From: UBA7672 sp031419455
Lineage (GTDB): Bacteria; Pseudomonadota; Alphaproteobacteria; Caulobacterales; Hyphomonadaceae
Length of the DNA: 64,000 bases
Direction of reading: 5' to 3'
Assembly: GCA_031419455.1 (NCBI GenBank)
Contig: JANOKS010000005.1
Span: forward strand, 27,676 to 91,675
The notes beneath the pieces are model-generated. The model was not told the origin of the DNA. It saw nothing but the letters and a program-made list of their open reading frames with translations, and did no database searches. Position 1 is the first letter of the stretch; every line of letters starts with the position of its first letter. A program made the position numbers and the translations under genes. Below, in pieces: positions 25,473-33,544 of this stretch.

Positions 25473-27332
25473 ATGTCCGCAGAAGCCGTCCTTGCCGAAG
25501 ACAAAATCGCCGCCCGCCGTGGAAAACCCAAGGCGCAGTCGGACCTTCGGGTCGTCGGCGGCGTGAAGGTCGATCCTTCGCGGGACGCTCTGCTGACCGA
25601 GTTCGGCAAGCGGACGCTGGACGACCGATATGTGCTCCCCGGTGAGAGCTATCAGCAGATGTTCGCCCGAGTCGCTCTGGCTTACTCGGATGATGCCGGC
25701 CACGCGCAACGGATTTATGACTACATTTCAAAGCTGTGGTTCATGCCGGCGACGCCGGTGCTGTCGAATGGCGGGGCCGATCGCGGCCTGCCGATCTCCT
25801 GCTTTCTCAATGGCGTCTCCGATTCCCTCGACGGCATTGTCGAGACCTGGAACGAGAATGTCTGGCTGGCGTCCAATGGCGGCGGCATCGGCACCTATTG
25901 GGGCGAGGTCCGCTCGATCGGCGAGAAGGTCGGCCAGAACGGACAGACGTCGGGCATCATCCCCTTCATCCGCGTGATGGATTCGCTGACGCTGGCGATT
26001 TCGCAGGGCTCGCTGCGGCGCGGGTCGGCGGCCTGCTATCTCGACATCCACCACCCGGAAATCGAGGAGTTCCTTGAAATAAGGAAGGCTGCCGGAGACT
26101 TCAACCGCAAGTCGCTGAACCTCCATCACGGCATCAACATCACCGACGAGTTCATGGAAGCGGTGCGCCAGGACGCGAACTTCGGTCTCAAGTCGCCCAA
26201 GAGCAATACGGTGCTGAAGGAGATCTCGGCGCGCAAGCTGTGGCAGAAGATTCTCGAGCTGCGGATGGCGACGGGCGAGCCCTACCTGATCTTCTCCGAC
26301 ACCGTGAACAATGCGATGCCGGCGCACCAGAAACAGCTGGGATTCAAGGTCCGCCAGTCAAATCTGTGCTCCGAGATCATGCTGCACACGGGGCTGGACC
26401 ACAAAGGCGAAGACCGGACGGCGGTGTGCTGCCTCTCCTCGGTCAACGCCGAGAAATTCCTGGAGTGGAAGAGCAACGAGAATTTCCTCGAAGACGTGTT
26501 CCGCTTCCTCGACAACGTGCTGGAAGACTTCATCAAGCGCGCGCCGCCGGAAATGCATCGTGCGGTCTATTCGGCCAAGCGCGAGCGGTCGGTGGGGCTG
26601 GGCCTGATGGGCTTCCACTCCTTCCTGCAAAGTCAGGGCGTCGCGATGGAATCGGCGACAGCGAAGGCCTGGAACAATGTGATGTTCAAGCACCTGCGCC
26701 GCGGCGCGGATGCGGCGTCCGTCAAGCTGGCGAAGGAGCGCGGACCGTGCCCGGACGCCGAGGATTGCGGCGTGATGGCGAGGTTCTCGCACAAGCTGGC
26801 GATCGCGCCGACTGCGTCGATCTCGATCATCTGCGGTGGAACCTCGGCCGGCATCGAGCCGATCCCGGCGAACATCTACACGCACAAGACCCTGTCGGGC
26901 TCGTTCTCGGTGAAGAACCCGTTCCTTGAGCAGGTGCTGGAGAAGACCGGCAACAACAACCCGGTTATCTGGACCTCGATCCTCGAGCATGAGGGGTCTG
27001 TGCAGCATCTCGACTGCCTGTCGGAGCAGGAGAAGTTTGTGTTCCGCACGGCTTTCGAGATCGACCAGCGCTGGATCATCGAGCTGGCGGCGGACCGGAC
27101 GCCTTACATCTGCCAGAGCCAGTCGCTGAACCTGTTCCTGGCCGCAGACATCGACAAGTGGGACCTGCACATGCTGCACTGGACGGCATGGGAGAAGGGC
27201 CTGAAATCGCTCTACTATTGCCGCTCGAAGTCGATCCAGCGCGCGGGCTTTGCCGGATCGGACAAGGCGAAGGCGGCGGTTTTCGCCAAGCTGGACCGCA
27301 CCGACTACGAGGAATGCCTCGCCTGCCAGTAG
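25473..27332 (+). CDS. nrdA: ribonucleoside-diphosphate reductase class Ia, alpha subunit
   Basis: A 619-residue catalytic subunit reducing NDPs to dNDPs. The first cysteine of the redox pair lies in PISCFLNG (Cys110). The radical-site segment is QSNLCSEI (Cys299) and the second redox Cys is in AVCCLSSVN (Cys319/320). The radical-transfer tyrosines are in LYYCRSKS near the end, and the C-terminal tail closes with ECLACQ as the thioredoxin-reducible pair. It lacks the N-terminal ATP cone of long NrdA proteins (about 760 residues), so dATP activity control of that type is absent. It pairs with nrdB 5 kb away. Confidence 0.95.
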   Translation: MSAEAVLAEDKIAARRGKPKAQSDLRVVGGVKVDPSRDALLTEFGKRTLDDRYVLPGESYQQMFARVALAYSDDAGHAQRIYDYISKLWFMPATPVLSNGGADRGLPISCFLNGVSDSLDGIVETWNENVWLASNGGGIGTYWGEVRSIGEKVGQNGQTSGIIPFIRVMDSLTLAISQGSLRRGSAACYLDIHHPEIEEFLEIRKAAGDFNRKSLNLHHGINITDEFMEAVRQDANFGLKSPKSNTVLKEISARKLWQKILELRMATGEPYLIFSDTVNNAMPAHQKQLGFKVRQSNLCSEIMLHTGLDHKGEDRTAVCCLSSVNAEKFLEWKSNENFLEDVFRFLDNVLEDFIKRAPPEMHRAVYSAKRERSVGLGLMGFHSFLQSQGVAMESATAKAWNNVMFKHLRRGADAASVKLAKERGPCPDAEDCGVMARFSHKLAIAPTASISIICGGTSAGIEPIPANIYTHKTLSGSFSVKNPFLEQVLEKTGNNNPVIWTSILEHEGSVQHLDCLSEQEKFVFRTAFEIDQRWIIELAADRTPYICQSQSLNLFLAADIDKWDLHMLHWTAWEKGLKSLYYCRSKSIQRAGFAGSDKAKAAVFAKLDRTDYEECLACQ

Positions 27333-27381
27333 AGGACAGACTGCCCCAAAATCGGGCGCCGGCCTTGTCGAAACCAGACAG

Positions 27382-27418
27382 AATGGCGGCTGCTGAAAAG
27401 CGGCCGCCATTTCCTTTT
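27382..27418 (+). terminator. rho-independent terminator after nrdA
   Basis: A 13-bp stem AATGGCGGCTGCT / AGCGGCCGCCATT with a GAAA tetraloop is followed by a short T-rich tail (TTCCTTTT). It sits 50 bp after the nrdA stop. The stem has one G:T wobble pair. Confidence 0.85.
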
Positions 27419-27618
27419 CGCCAGCGGAACCTTGCGTAATTGGCCGTGGCCCAAGACTCGCACAGGTTGTGGGGTCCTGGATTCTAGGTTAGCGTCCAGG
27501 CGAACATTGACGAACGAATTGAGGCAAGCCGGAACACAATTTCCACGAACACGTTAGCTGTTTGGTAAGATGGTGGGATCAGCCTCAGCTTCAATCAAGC
27601 CTGGGACGAGCAGTTAAA

Positions 27619-28392
27619 ATGATTGCCAGTCTAACAACCAGTGTCGTCATGTCGTGCCTCGGTTGCGCGACGCCGCCGACCGATGCCGAAACCATCGTCA
27701 TGCAGGTTGGGCCCGTCGATGGCGCCCAGTCCTTCTCCTCCAGCGAGACGCTGCTGGACCGCACCTTCCTGGCCCCGACTGGCGGCACGCCAGTTGGCCC
27801 GACCTTTGGCCCGCCGCTTCGCGTCGGCAGCGATTTCAGCCCGAAGAATCTGTCGAGCCCGCTGGCGGCAGCGAAATTCGAGGCGCTTGATCTCAGCACC
27901 CCCATGCCCGTTCGCTCGATGCAGGGCGACCGGTTTGGCGGTGAAATCTCCTTCTCGGCGCCGCGCGAATCGACCGGCTTCGGCCTCGACATGTCGTTCA
28001 CGCCGCGCGCGCAGATCCAGCGCGATCGCGCAGGCAACAATGTCGCCCGGACCGGGGCCGAATTCCGCGTCGGTACGAACCTCGACGAGCGCGACCTTCG
28101 CGGCAAGGGCCGGTCGGCTCTCGCGCCATCCTGGTATTTCTTTGTCGGCGCTGAAAACGAAGCGCTCGTCTGGAACGTGGCCGACCAGCGCGCCATGGAC
28201 GGCGCGAGCCTTCGCGACCAGGCGACGGTGGGCGACCTTCAGGTCGGCGTCGCATGGACGACGGGCGAGGGCGCACAGCTTTCACTTGGCCTTGTCGAGC
28301 GCGAGCTTCGCTTCAACGATCTCGCCGGCAACAGCGATGTCGAGATGCGCGAACAGTTCGGCGCGTTCAGCTACACGCTGCGGTATCGGTAG
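27619..28392 (+). CDS. exported beta-rich protein, possibly outer-membrane (LpxR/DUF2219-like)
   Basis: About 257 residues. The N-terminus is short and only weakly signal-like. The body is dominated by alternating strands with a C-terminal aromatic run (AFSYTLRYR), typical of outer-membrane barrels. SWYFFVGAENEALVWNVADQ and the GVAWTTGEGAQLSLGLVERE segment resemble the DUF2219/LpxR lipid A deacylase group, but I cannot see its catalytic residues, so the enzyme call is weak. The ATG at 27619 is chosen; TTG at 27562 is an alternative. A terminator follows its stop. Confidence 0.5.
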   Translation: MIASLTTSVVMSCLGCATPPTDAETIVMQVGPVDGAQSFSSSETLLDRTFLAPTGGTPVGPTFGPPLRVGSDFSPKNLSSPLAAAKFEALDLSTPMPVRSMQGDRFGGEISFSAPRESTGFGLDMSFTPRAQIQRDRAGNNVARTGAEFRVGTNLDERDLRGKGRSALAPSWYFFVGAENEALVWNVADQRAMDGASLRDQATVGDLQVGVAWTTGEGAQLSLGLVERELRFNDLAGNSDVEMREQFGAFSYTLRYR

Positions 28393-28415
28393 GCTTCGCG
28401 AGCAGAATTTTGGAG

Positions 28416-28449
28416 CGGCCCGGGATGTGAGTTCCGGGCCGTTTGTTTT
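28416..28449 (+). terminator. terminator after the beta-barrel-like gene
   Basis: An 8-bp stem CGGCCCGG / CCGGGCCG with a 10-nt loop is followed by TTTGTTTT, 23 bp after the stop codon. Confidence 0.75.
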
Positions 28450-28492
28450 GCGTCGAGGCTGGCCCCTAGAGGGGCGCTCCATCGCAAGACCA

Positions 28493-28627
28493 CCTCCGTC
28501 TCGCGCGTGAAGAACGCGCGAGCCACCTCCCCCGATCGCGTGGCGATCGAGGGAGGAAAGAGCGCGATGCTTGCCTCCCTCACTTGCAACGCAAGTGGGG
28601 GAGGTGGCGCGCGAAGCGCGACGGAGG
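28493..28627. repeat. two-arm palindromic element, CCTCCGTC subfamily (copy 1)
   Basis: Left arm: CCTCCGTC, hairpin (TCGCGCG...CGCGCGA), CCACCTCCCCC, hairpin (GATCG...CGATC), GAGGGAGG. After 13 bp an inverted right arm follows: CCTCCCTC, hairpin (ACTTGC/GCAAGT), GGGGGAGGTGG, hairpin, GACGGAGG at 28620-28627. A near-identical element lies at 58911-59052. The right-arm end is 15 bp from the stop codon of the DUF559 gene. Confidence 0.85.
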
Positions 28628-28642
28628 GGGGCTCTCGGCGGC

Positions 28643-28999
28643 TCACTCTCGGGGCGGAAGTCTCGCTGCGATCGATGCCAGTACGCCCTCCAGATTGTCG
28701 TAAACCTCAGCGTTCCAAAATCGCATGACAGTCCATCCGCGCATCTCGAGTGACTGCCGTCGCCGATCGTCGTGCTCCTGCTCGTCCGTGGACCCATGCG
28801 TGGCACCATCCAGTTCGATCGCAAGCCTCAGCTTCACCACGGCGAAATCCACGATGTAGGGGCTGATCGGGTGCTGGTTGCGGAATTGCCAGCCGCCAAG
28901 CTGCCGGCCTTTGAGACGGGACCACAGGATGCGCTCGGCGTCAGTCAACTGTCCACGCAGAGTTCGCGCTCGCGTGCGTGTCTGCCAATCCTGCCTCAC
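28643..28999 (-). CDS. DUF559 nuclease-like protein embedded between palindromic arms
   Basis: A 118-residue protein (GTG start at 28999) of the DUF559 endonuclease-like family, related to Vsr/PD-(D/E)XK folds. RARTLRGQLTDAERILWSRL begins the domain. RNQHPISPYIVDFAVVKLRLAIELDG contains the expected Asp and E-x-D acidic residues, and WTVMRFWNAEVYDNLEGVL closes the fold. An open frame extends upstream through the repeat, but those residues (ELLPPPVAGWGRWIAASS) only translate the palindrome, so it is not the natural N-terminus. The repeat's GGAGG at 29010-29014 is the best Shine-Dalgarno candidate, 10 bases before the GTG, slightly longer than optimal. Probable role: DNA strand cleavage tied to the flanking repeats (inference). 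Confidence 0.7.
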   Translation of the reverse strand: MRQDWQTRTRARTLRGQLTDAERILWSRLKGRQLGGWQFRNQHPISPYIVDFAVVKLRLAIELDGATHGSTDEQEHDDRRRQSLEMRGWTVMRFWNAEVYDNLEGVLASIAARLPPRE

Positions 29000-29009
29000 C
29001 GAGAGAGAC

Positions 29010-29068
29010 CCTCCGTCTCGCCGCGAAGACGCGGCGATCCACCTCCCCCAGCCTGCGACTGGTGGAGG
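29010..29068. repeat. single palindromic arm upstream of the DUF559 gene
   Basis: A CCTCCGTC-type arm: CCTCCGTC, hairpin TCGCCGCG/CGCGGCGA, CCACCTCCCCC, a shorter imperfect hairpin, then TGGAGG. On the minus strand it ends GACGGAGG, and that end points at the DUF559 start. Together with copy 1 it brackets the gene with inward-facing ends. Confidence 0.8.
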
Positions 29069-29146
29069 CAAGAGTTCAAGCCTTGGGCAAGCGTCCGCAT
29101 TCTCGCAGATGGCTGCGAGTTTTTCTGTTTTCGCGACATGCAAATC

Positions 29147-30142
29147 CTATCCCGGCTCTGGCGGCGGCATCGCGACGTGGCGGGCGGCGGTGGTTAGCGC
29201 GTTGATTGCGGGCTCGCAGAGGTTGGCCGCGTTCCAGGATTCCGGTTTGCCGTGATGCCAGCGGCGCGTTTTCACTTCGCTCATGTCTGGCGTTCTGATC
29301 ATGTCGGGCGGAATGGCGGCGAGGCGGCGGGCGACCTGGCGGATTGCGGCGCGCGGGTCGGCGAGCACGCGGGCGAGCGCCTCGATGCGGCGCGCGACGG
29401 CGATGGCGCCGGGATGGCCGTCGACTGGTTCGGCTTCGCGTGACTGCAGGCGCGGGACCATCTCGTGCGTGATCGGGAAATTGCTGTCGTCGTCGAGGAC
29501 GGCGCAGAGAAGGCGCGATGTCTGCGGCTTTTGCGGCGCCGCCGGCTCCGCCTGCTTCCAGCGGATCACCGGAAAGCAGCAGCGCCATGTGGCCGGGTCG
29601 AGCGCATCGTGTGCGCCTTTGCCGGGGAGGTCGGCGATGACGGTGACCTCGTTCATGGCGCGTTCGAGCGCCTCGCGCTGGGCCTGTTCGTGTTCACGCG
29701 CCTCGCGCTCGACCACGCGCGGGTCGATGCGCGGGTGCAGCGCGGCGATGGTGTGCCAGCCGGGCATGACGATGCGGGTGGAATGTGGGCGCGCCGGCGG
29801 GGCAGGCGACGCGGGCGGAGCGGCGAGCTTTGCCTCGCGGCGCATCCGCGCGCCTTCCGGCGTCATCAGCAGGAACGTCGCGGCCTCGATCATCAGCAGT
29901 ATACGGACGATCTTCTCGACCGGCTTCAGCCGATTGACGATCTCGGCGCGCGCGGAGCGTGTGAAGCGGTAACGCTGGGCAAGCTGGCGCGCCGAGCCTG
30001 CCGCCTTGACCACGGACGCGAACATGGCTTTCGCCCGCTCCCACAGGGTGGGAACGTCATGCTTTGTCGGCGGCCATGACGCCGGTCGCATCATCGCGCG
30101 CTCGTAGGCGAAGAAGGCCTTGGTGGGTCTGTCGAAAATCAT
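29147..30142 (-). CDS. hypothetical protein, function unknown
   Basis: A 331-residue protein with no domain I recognise. The N-terminus (PTKAFFAYERAMMRPA) is not a signal peptide. A hydrophobic stretch VRILLMIEAATFLLM near residue 90 follows a basic segment, and the middle has a Pro/Ala linker (AKLAAPPASPAPPARPH). The second half is rich in helices, with RRIEALARVLADPRAAIRQV and HHGKPESWNAANLCEP. It lies between palindromic elements and the DUF559 gene in the block that separates nrdA from nrdB. Coding is supported by length and codon bias only. Confidence 0.55.
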   Translation of the reverse strand: MIFDRPTKAFFAYERAMMRPASWPPTKHDVPTLWERAKAMFASVVKAAGSARQLAQRYRFTRSARAEIVNRLKPVEKIVRILLMIEAATFLLMTPEGARMRREAKLAAPPASPAPPARPHSTRIVMPGWHTIAALHPRIDPRVVEREAREHEQAQREALERAMNEVTVIADLPGKGAHDALDPATWRCCFPVIRWKQAEPAAPQKPQTSRLLCAVLDDDSNFPITHEMVPRLQSREAEPVDGHPGAIAVARRIEALARVLADPRAAIRQVARRLAAIPPDMIRTPDMSEVKTRRWHHGKPESWNAANLCEPAINALTTAARHVAMPPPEPG

Positions 30143-30282
30143 GCGCGCATTCTACGGCAGGATTTGTCGTGGGGGACGCCCATGTCCGGGATCGGCCGGT
30201 TTTGTCCGTGCAAGTCGTTGAGATTGCTGGATTCGGGGTGGAATTTGGGCGTGCAGAATCGGCTGGTTTGGGGGGGCCATTT

Positions 30283-30467
30283 CCTCCTCCGCGCGAAGCG
30301 CGGGGGAGGTGGCGCGCGCAGCGCGACGGAGGGGGCAGCCGCAGAAGGAAGATAGCGATCGTGATGGTGCGCGTTTTACTGCCCATCATCTGACGGCAGT
30401 GGCTGCCCCCTCCGTCTCGCTCCCAAGAGGTCGCGATCCACCTCCCCCGCGCTTCGCGCGGAGGAGG
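30283..30467. repeat. two palindromic arms with inward ends and 76-bp core
   Basis: Right-type arm 30283-30332 (CCTCCTCC ... GGGGGAGGTGG ... GACGGAGG) and left-type arm 30409-30467 (CCTCCGTC ... CCACCTCCCCC ... GGAGG). The GACGGAGG ends face inward across a 76-bp core, the same polarity as around the DUF559 gene at 28643. The core edges CAGCC and GGCTG form a further inverted repeat. No gene is seen in the core. Confidence 0.75.
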
Positions 30468-30479
30468 AAAGAGTCCCGG

Positions 30480-31901
30480 CTACTTCTCCGGATCGACCAG
30501 CGCCTGGTAGGTCAGCGTGCGGGCCATTGTGCCGAGGTCGTCGCCGCCGGTGCCGCCCATGCGCTGGATCATGCCGACGAAGATGAGGTCGTTGGTGGGA
30601 TCGACCCAGAACCAGGTGCCGGCGGCGCCGCCCCAGCTGATCGAGCCGTCGCCCTGCAGGGAGCCCTGCGCGCGCGCATCCGTGGCGACCTGGAAATCGA
30701 GGCCGAAGCCGACCGCTTCGTTGAAGCGCGCGACGCTGGTGCCGTTGGAATTCACCAGCACGTTTTTCGGGATGACGTTGGTGCCCATCAGCTCGACCGT
30801 GGCGGGGGCGAGGACGCGGACGCCGTCGAGCTGGCCGCCGTTGGCCAGCATCTGGCTGAAGCGGGCATAGTCCATCGTGGTGGAGACGAGGCCGCCGCCG
30901 CCGGATTCGTTGGTGGGCGGCTTGGTGTAGTCGGGCATGTCGACGCCGAAGAGTTGTTTGGCTTCGATGATCCTCCCGAGATCGCGGTCGAAGGCGTAGA
31001 CGGCGGCGAGGCGGCTGGCTTTCTCGGGCCCGGTGAAGAAGGCGGTGTCGGGCATTTTCAGCGGAGCGAAGATGCGGCTCTGCATGAACTGGCCGAGCGT
31101 CTGGCCCGAAAGCTTCTCGATGATGTAGCCCTGGATATCGACGGAGGAGGAGTAGGACCAGTCGGCGCCGGGCTGGAACATCAGCGGGATCTGCGCGGTG
31201 CGGTTGATCATCTCCTGCAGGTTCGGCGCGGAGAGGACGGCCTTCTCGCGGTAGAGCTTGTCGACGGGGTGTTCTTCCGCGAGGCCGTAACCGAAGCCGG
31301 CGGTGTGGGACATGATCTCGCGCATGGTGGGCGGGCGCTTCATGTCCTCGAGCACCATCTTGCCGTCCTTGCTGAAGGACTTCACGACGCGGAGGGTCTT
31401 GAACTCGGGGATGTAGCGCGTGACGGGATCGTCGAGACGCCATTTGCCTTCCTCGAACAGGATCATCATGGCGACGCCGGTGACGGGCTTGGTCATCGAG
31501 TAGATGCGGAAGATCGAGTCCTGTGTGAGGGGCGCGCCGGTTTCGAGATTGGCCTTGCCGTAGGTTTTCTGACTGACGATCTGGCCGTGGCGCGCGAGCA
31601 GCGTGGTCATGCCGGCGACGCGGCCGGAGGTGACGACGCTTTCCATATAGGCGTCGAGACGGGCGAGGCGGGCGGGGTCGAAGCCGGCGGCTTCTGGCGT
31701 GATGGTGGTGGAGAGGTTGCGCGGGGCGGCGGGTCTGGCGATGAAGCCGATCCGCATGTCCGAGTCTGTGGGGCCGGCCTGGGCGGCGTTGTCGAGGCGG
31801 ATGACCTGGACCTCGCGGCGGACCTCTGTCGGCGGCGCGCTGGTGCAGGCGGCAAGAAGGACGGCGGCCAGGGCGGCGGCCGAAGAGGCGCGGCGAAGCA
31901 T
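30480..31901 (-). CDS. serine hydrolase, beta-lactamase class C-like, lipoprotein leader
   Basis: A 473-residue exported protein with lipobox (LLAACTSA). The serine beta-lactamase/DD-peptidase fold is shown by FRIYSMTKPVTG (SxxK, nucleophile Ser) near residue 150 and by SYSSSVDIQGYI (Tyr-x-Ser of the second motif) near 255. GWGxxGT is replaced by ISWGGAAGTWFW near the C-terminus. It likely hydrolyses peptidoglycan or another amide/ester in the periplasm. The start at 31901 is preceded by GGGAGAG. Closest described types are EstB-like esterases and PBP4-like enzymes, undecided here. Confidence 0.82.
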   Translation of the reverse strand: MLRRASSAAALAAVLLAACTSAPPTEVRREVQVIRLDNAAQAGPTDSDMRIGFIARPAAPRNLSTTITPEAAGFDPARLARLDAYMESVVTSGRVAGMTTLLARHGQIVSQKTYGKANLETGAPLTQDSIFRIYSMTKPVTGVAMMILFEEGKWRLDDPVTRYIPEFKTLRVVKSFSKDGKMVLEDMKRPPTMREIMSHTAGFGYGLAEEHPVDKLYREKAVLSAPNLQEMINRTAQIPLMFQPGADWSYSSSVDIQGYIIEKLSGQTLGQFMQSRIFAPLKMPDTAFFTGPEKASRLAAVYAFDRDLGRIIEAKQLFGVDMPDYTKPPTNESGGGGLVSTTMDYARFSQMLANGGQLDGVRVLAPATVELMGTNVIPKNVLVNSNGTSVARFNEAVGFGLDFQVATDARAQGSLQGDGSISWGGAAGTWFWVDPTNDLIFVGMIQRMGGTGGDDLGTMARTLTYQALVDPEK

Positions 31902-32000
31902 GATGGTCTCTCCCACTGGCGGCGTCTGCTGCGCCGTCCCGGTATCGAGCTTTGCGCGGAGGGAAGGTGATGGGCAAGAGCGTTCGGAGGACTTGGGCTT

Positions 32001-32111
32001 GTCATTCCGGGCGAAGCGAAGCTGAGACCCGGAACCCAAGGGCGGCGGGCGCCGGCGCTTACCGCCCCTGGGTTCCGGCTCTTCGCCCTTCGGGCTGCGG
32101 CCGGAATGACA
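32001..32111. repeat. two-arm palindromic element (GTCATTCCGGG type)
   Basis: Left arm 32001-32039 starts GTCATTCCGGGCGAAGCGAA. The inverted right arm 32070-32111 ends GGCCGGAATGACA. This 425-bp gap between the hydrolase gene and nrdB contains this element and the nrdB control region; no gene seen. Confidence 0.8.
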
Positions 32112-32246
32112 GTGAAGAGGGGCCAGGGTGTCGGAGCCCTCCGCGACCATTTCGTTGTGGATGTTGCTGGCAGGGGGACTGGCGGGTTGAAATGGTTGTG
32201 GGAGACTCGCCCGGCTGGCGATGAGTCAAGGAATAATTAACCTTTT

Positions 32247-32294
32247 CATCAAGGTATAGTGGTTGCGAGGGGAGAGGCCTCCTAGATATGGTGG
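32247..32294 (+). promoter_or_regulatory. nrdB upstream region with two NrdR-box-like sites
   Basis: CATCAAGGTATAGTGG (32247-32262) and CTCCTAGATATGGTGG (32279-32294) each keep about 9-10 of 16 positions of the NrdR consensus ACACTATATATAGTGT. Their starts lie 32 bp apart (three helical turns), the spacing usual for paired NrdR boxes. The nrdB start is 33 bp downstream. Together with the nrdA site this suggests co-regulation. Confidence 0.55.
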
Positions 32295-32326
32295 CTGCCC
32301 CTGACCGGGGATGAGCGGAGATTCTG

Positions 32327-33388
32327 ATGACGGATGCGGGCAAAAGCGCAGGGATTTCAACCGCTGGCGAGGCCATTCTGGCGCGCGCGGGGCTGCTGAC
32401 GCCGTCGCACTCCTACAAGCCGTTCCGCTATCCGTGGGCCTACGACTTCTGGAAGCGGCAGCAGCAGATCCACTGGATGCCCGAGGAAGTGCCGCTGGGT
32501 GAGGACTGCAAGGACTGGGCGGCCAAGCTCAACGACCAGGAACGCAACCTGCTGACCCAGATCTTCCGCTTCTTCACCCAGTCGGACGTGGAAGTGAACG
32601 ACAACTACATGGAGCGGTACGCGCGCGTTTTCCGTCCCACCGAGATCAAGATGATGCTGGCCTCGTTCTCCAACATGGAGACGATCCACATTGCCGCCTA
32701 TGCGCTGCTGCTGGAAACGATCGGGATGCCGGATTCGGAATTCTCGGCGTTCAACCAGTACAAGGAGATGCGCGACAAGCATGACTTCATGCAGAAGTTC
32801 GGCGTCGAGACGGATGCGGACATTTTGCGGACGGTCGCAATGTTCGGCGCCTTCACCGAGGGGCTGCAGCTGTTTGCATCCTTCGCGATGCTGATGAACT
32901 TCCCGCGCTTCAACAAGATGAAGGGCATGGGGCAGATCGTGTCGTGGTCGGTGCGGGATGAGTCGCTGCACTGCGAGGGCATGATCCGCGTCTTCCACAC
33001 GCTGGCGGCCGAGACGGGCGCGCTGACCGACGAGGTGAAGAGCGACATCATCGAGTGCTGCCGCACGGTCGTGACGATGGAGGACGCCTTCATCGATCTT
33101 GCCTTTTCGATGGGGCCGGTGCAGGGCATGACCGCGCAGGACATCAAGAACTACATCCGCTACATCGCCGACTGGCGCCTCGGGCAGCTGAAACTGCCGG
33201 CGATCTATGGCGTGAAGGAACACCCGATCCCGTGGCTGTCGGAAATCCTCAACGGGGTCGAGCACGCCAACTTCTTCGAGCAGCGCGCAACGGAATATTC
33301 CAAGGGCGCAACGGGCGGCGACTGGCATGGCGCCGAGGGCGTGTGGGGCCAGTTCGACAAGATGAAGAAGCAGGTGGCGGCGGAGTAG
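32327..33388 (+). CDS. nrdB: ribonucleoside-diphosphate reductase class Ia, beta subunit
   Basis: A 353-residue radical subunit with di-iron ligands and the stable Tyr. SNMETIHIAAYALLLE contains the E-x-x-H pair and the radical Tyr. FFTQSDVEVND carries the first acidic ligand region, and VRDESLHCEGMI the second E-x-x-H. A C-terminal tail (GVWGQFDKMKKQVAAE) would bind NrdA. There is no N-terminal ATP cone. It partners NrdA at 25473-27332, although 5 kb of unrelated DNA lies between them. The ATG has CGGAGATTCTG upstream. Confidence 0.95.
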   Translation: MTDAGKSAGISTAGEAILARAGLLTPSHSYKPFRYPWAYDFWKRQQQIHWMPEEVPLGEDCKDWAAKLNDQERNLLTQIFRFFTQSDVEVNDNYMERYARVFRPTEIKMMLASFSNMETIHIAAYALLLETIGMPDSEFSAFNQYKEMRDKHDFMQKFGVETDADILRTVAMFGAFTEGLQLFASFAMLMNFPRFNKMKGMGQIVSWSVRDESLHCEGMIRVFHTLAAETGALTDEVKSDIIECCRTVVTMEDAFIDLAFSMGPVQGMTAQDIKNYIRYIADWRLGQLKLPAIYGVKEHPIPWLSEILNGVEHANFFEQRATEYSKGATGGDWHGAEGVWGQFDKMKKQVAAE

Positions 33389-33420
33389 GGTTAACCAAAC
33401 TCCCTTCGCTTTCTGCCGCC

Positions 33421-33544
33421 GCTCATCCCGGCGAAGGCCGGGATCCAGGGCCGACACAAAAGCTTGTGCCGTCTTCGGGCTGCAGCCCCAACTCCGTGCA
33501 AGGAGCATAACCGTTCCTGGATCCCGGCCTTCGCCGGGATGAGC
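33421..33544. repeat. two-arm palindromic element (CTCATCCCGGC type)
   Basis: Left arm 33421-33449 (GCTCATCCCGGCGAAGGCCG...) and perfect inverse right arm 33516-33544 (CCTGGATCCCGGCCTTCGCC...) with a 66-bp spacer. It occupies the 332-bp gap between nrdB and the DUF883 gene. Confidence 0.85.

Noticed and set aside
28643..29143. 166-residue version of the DUF559 gene starting upstream of the repeat
   Set aside because: Its first ~48 residues only translate the palindromic arm and flank; the family domain begins after GTG 28999.
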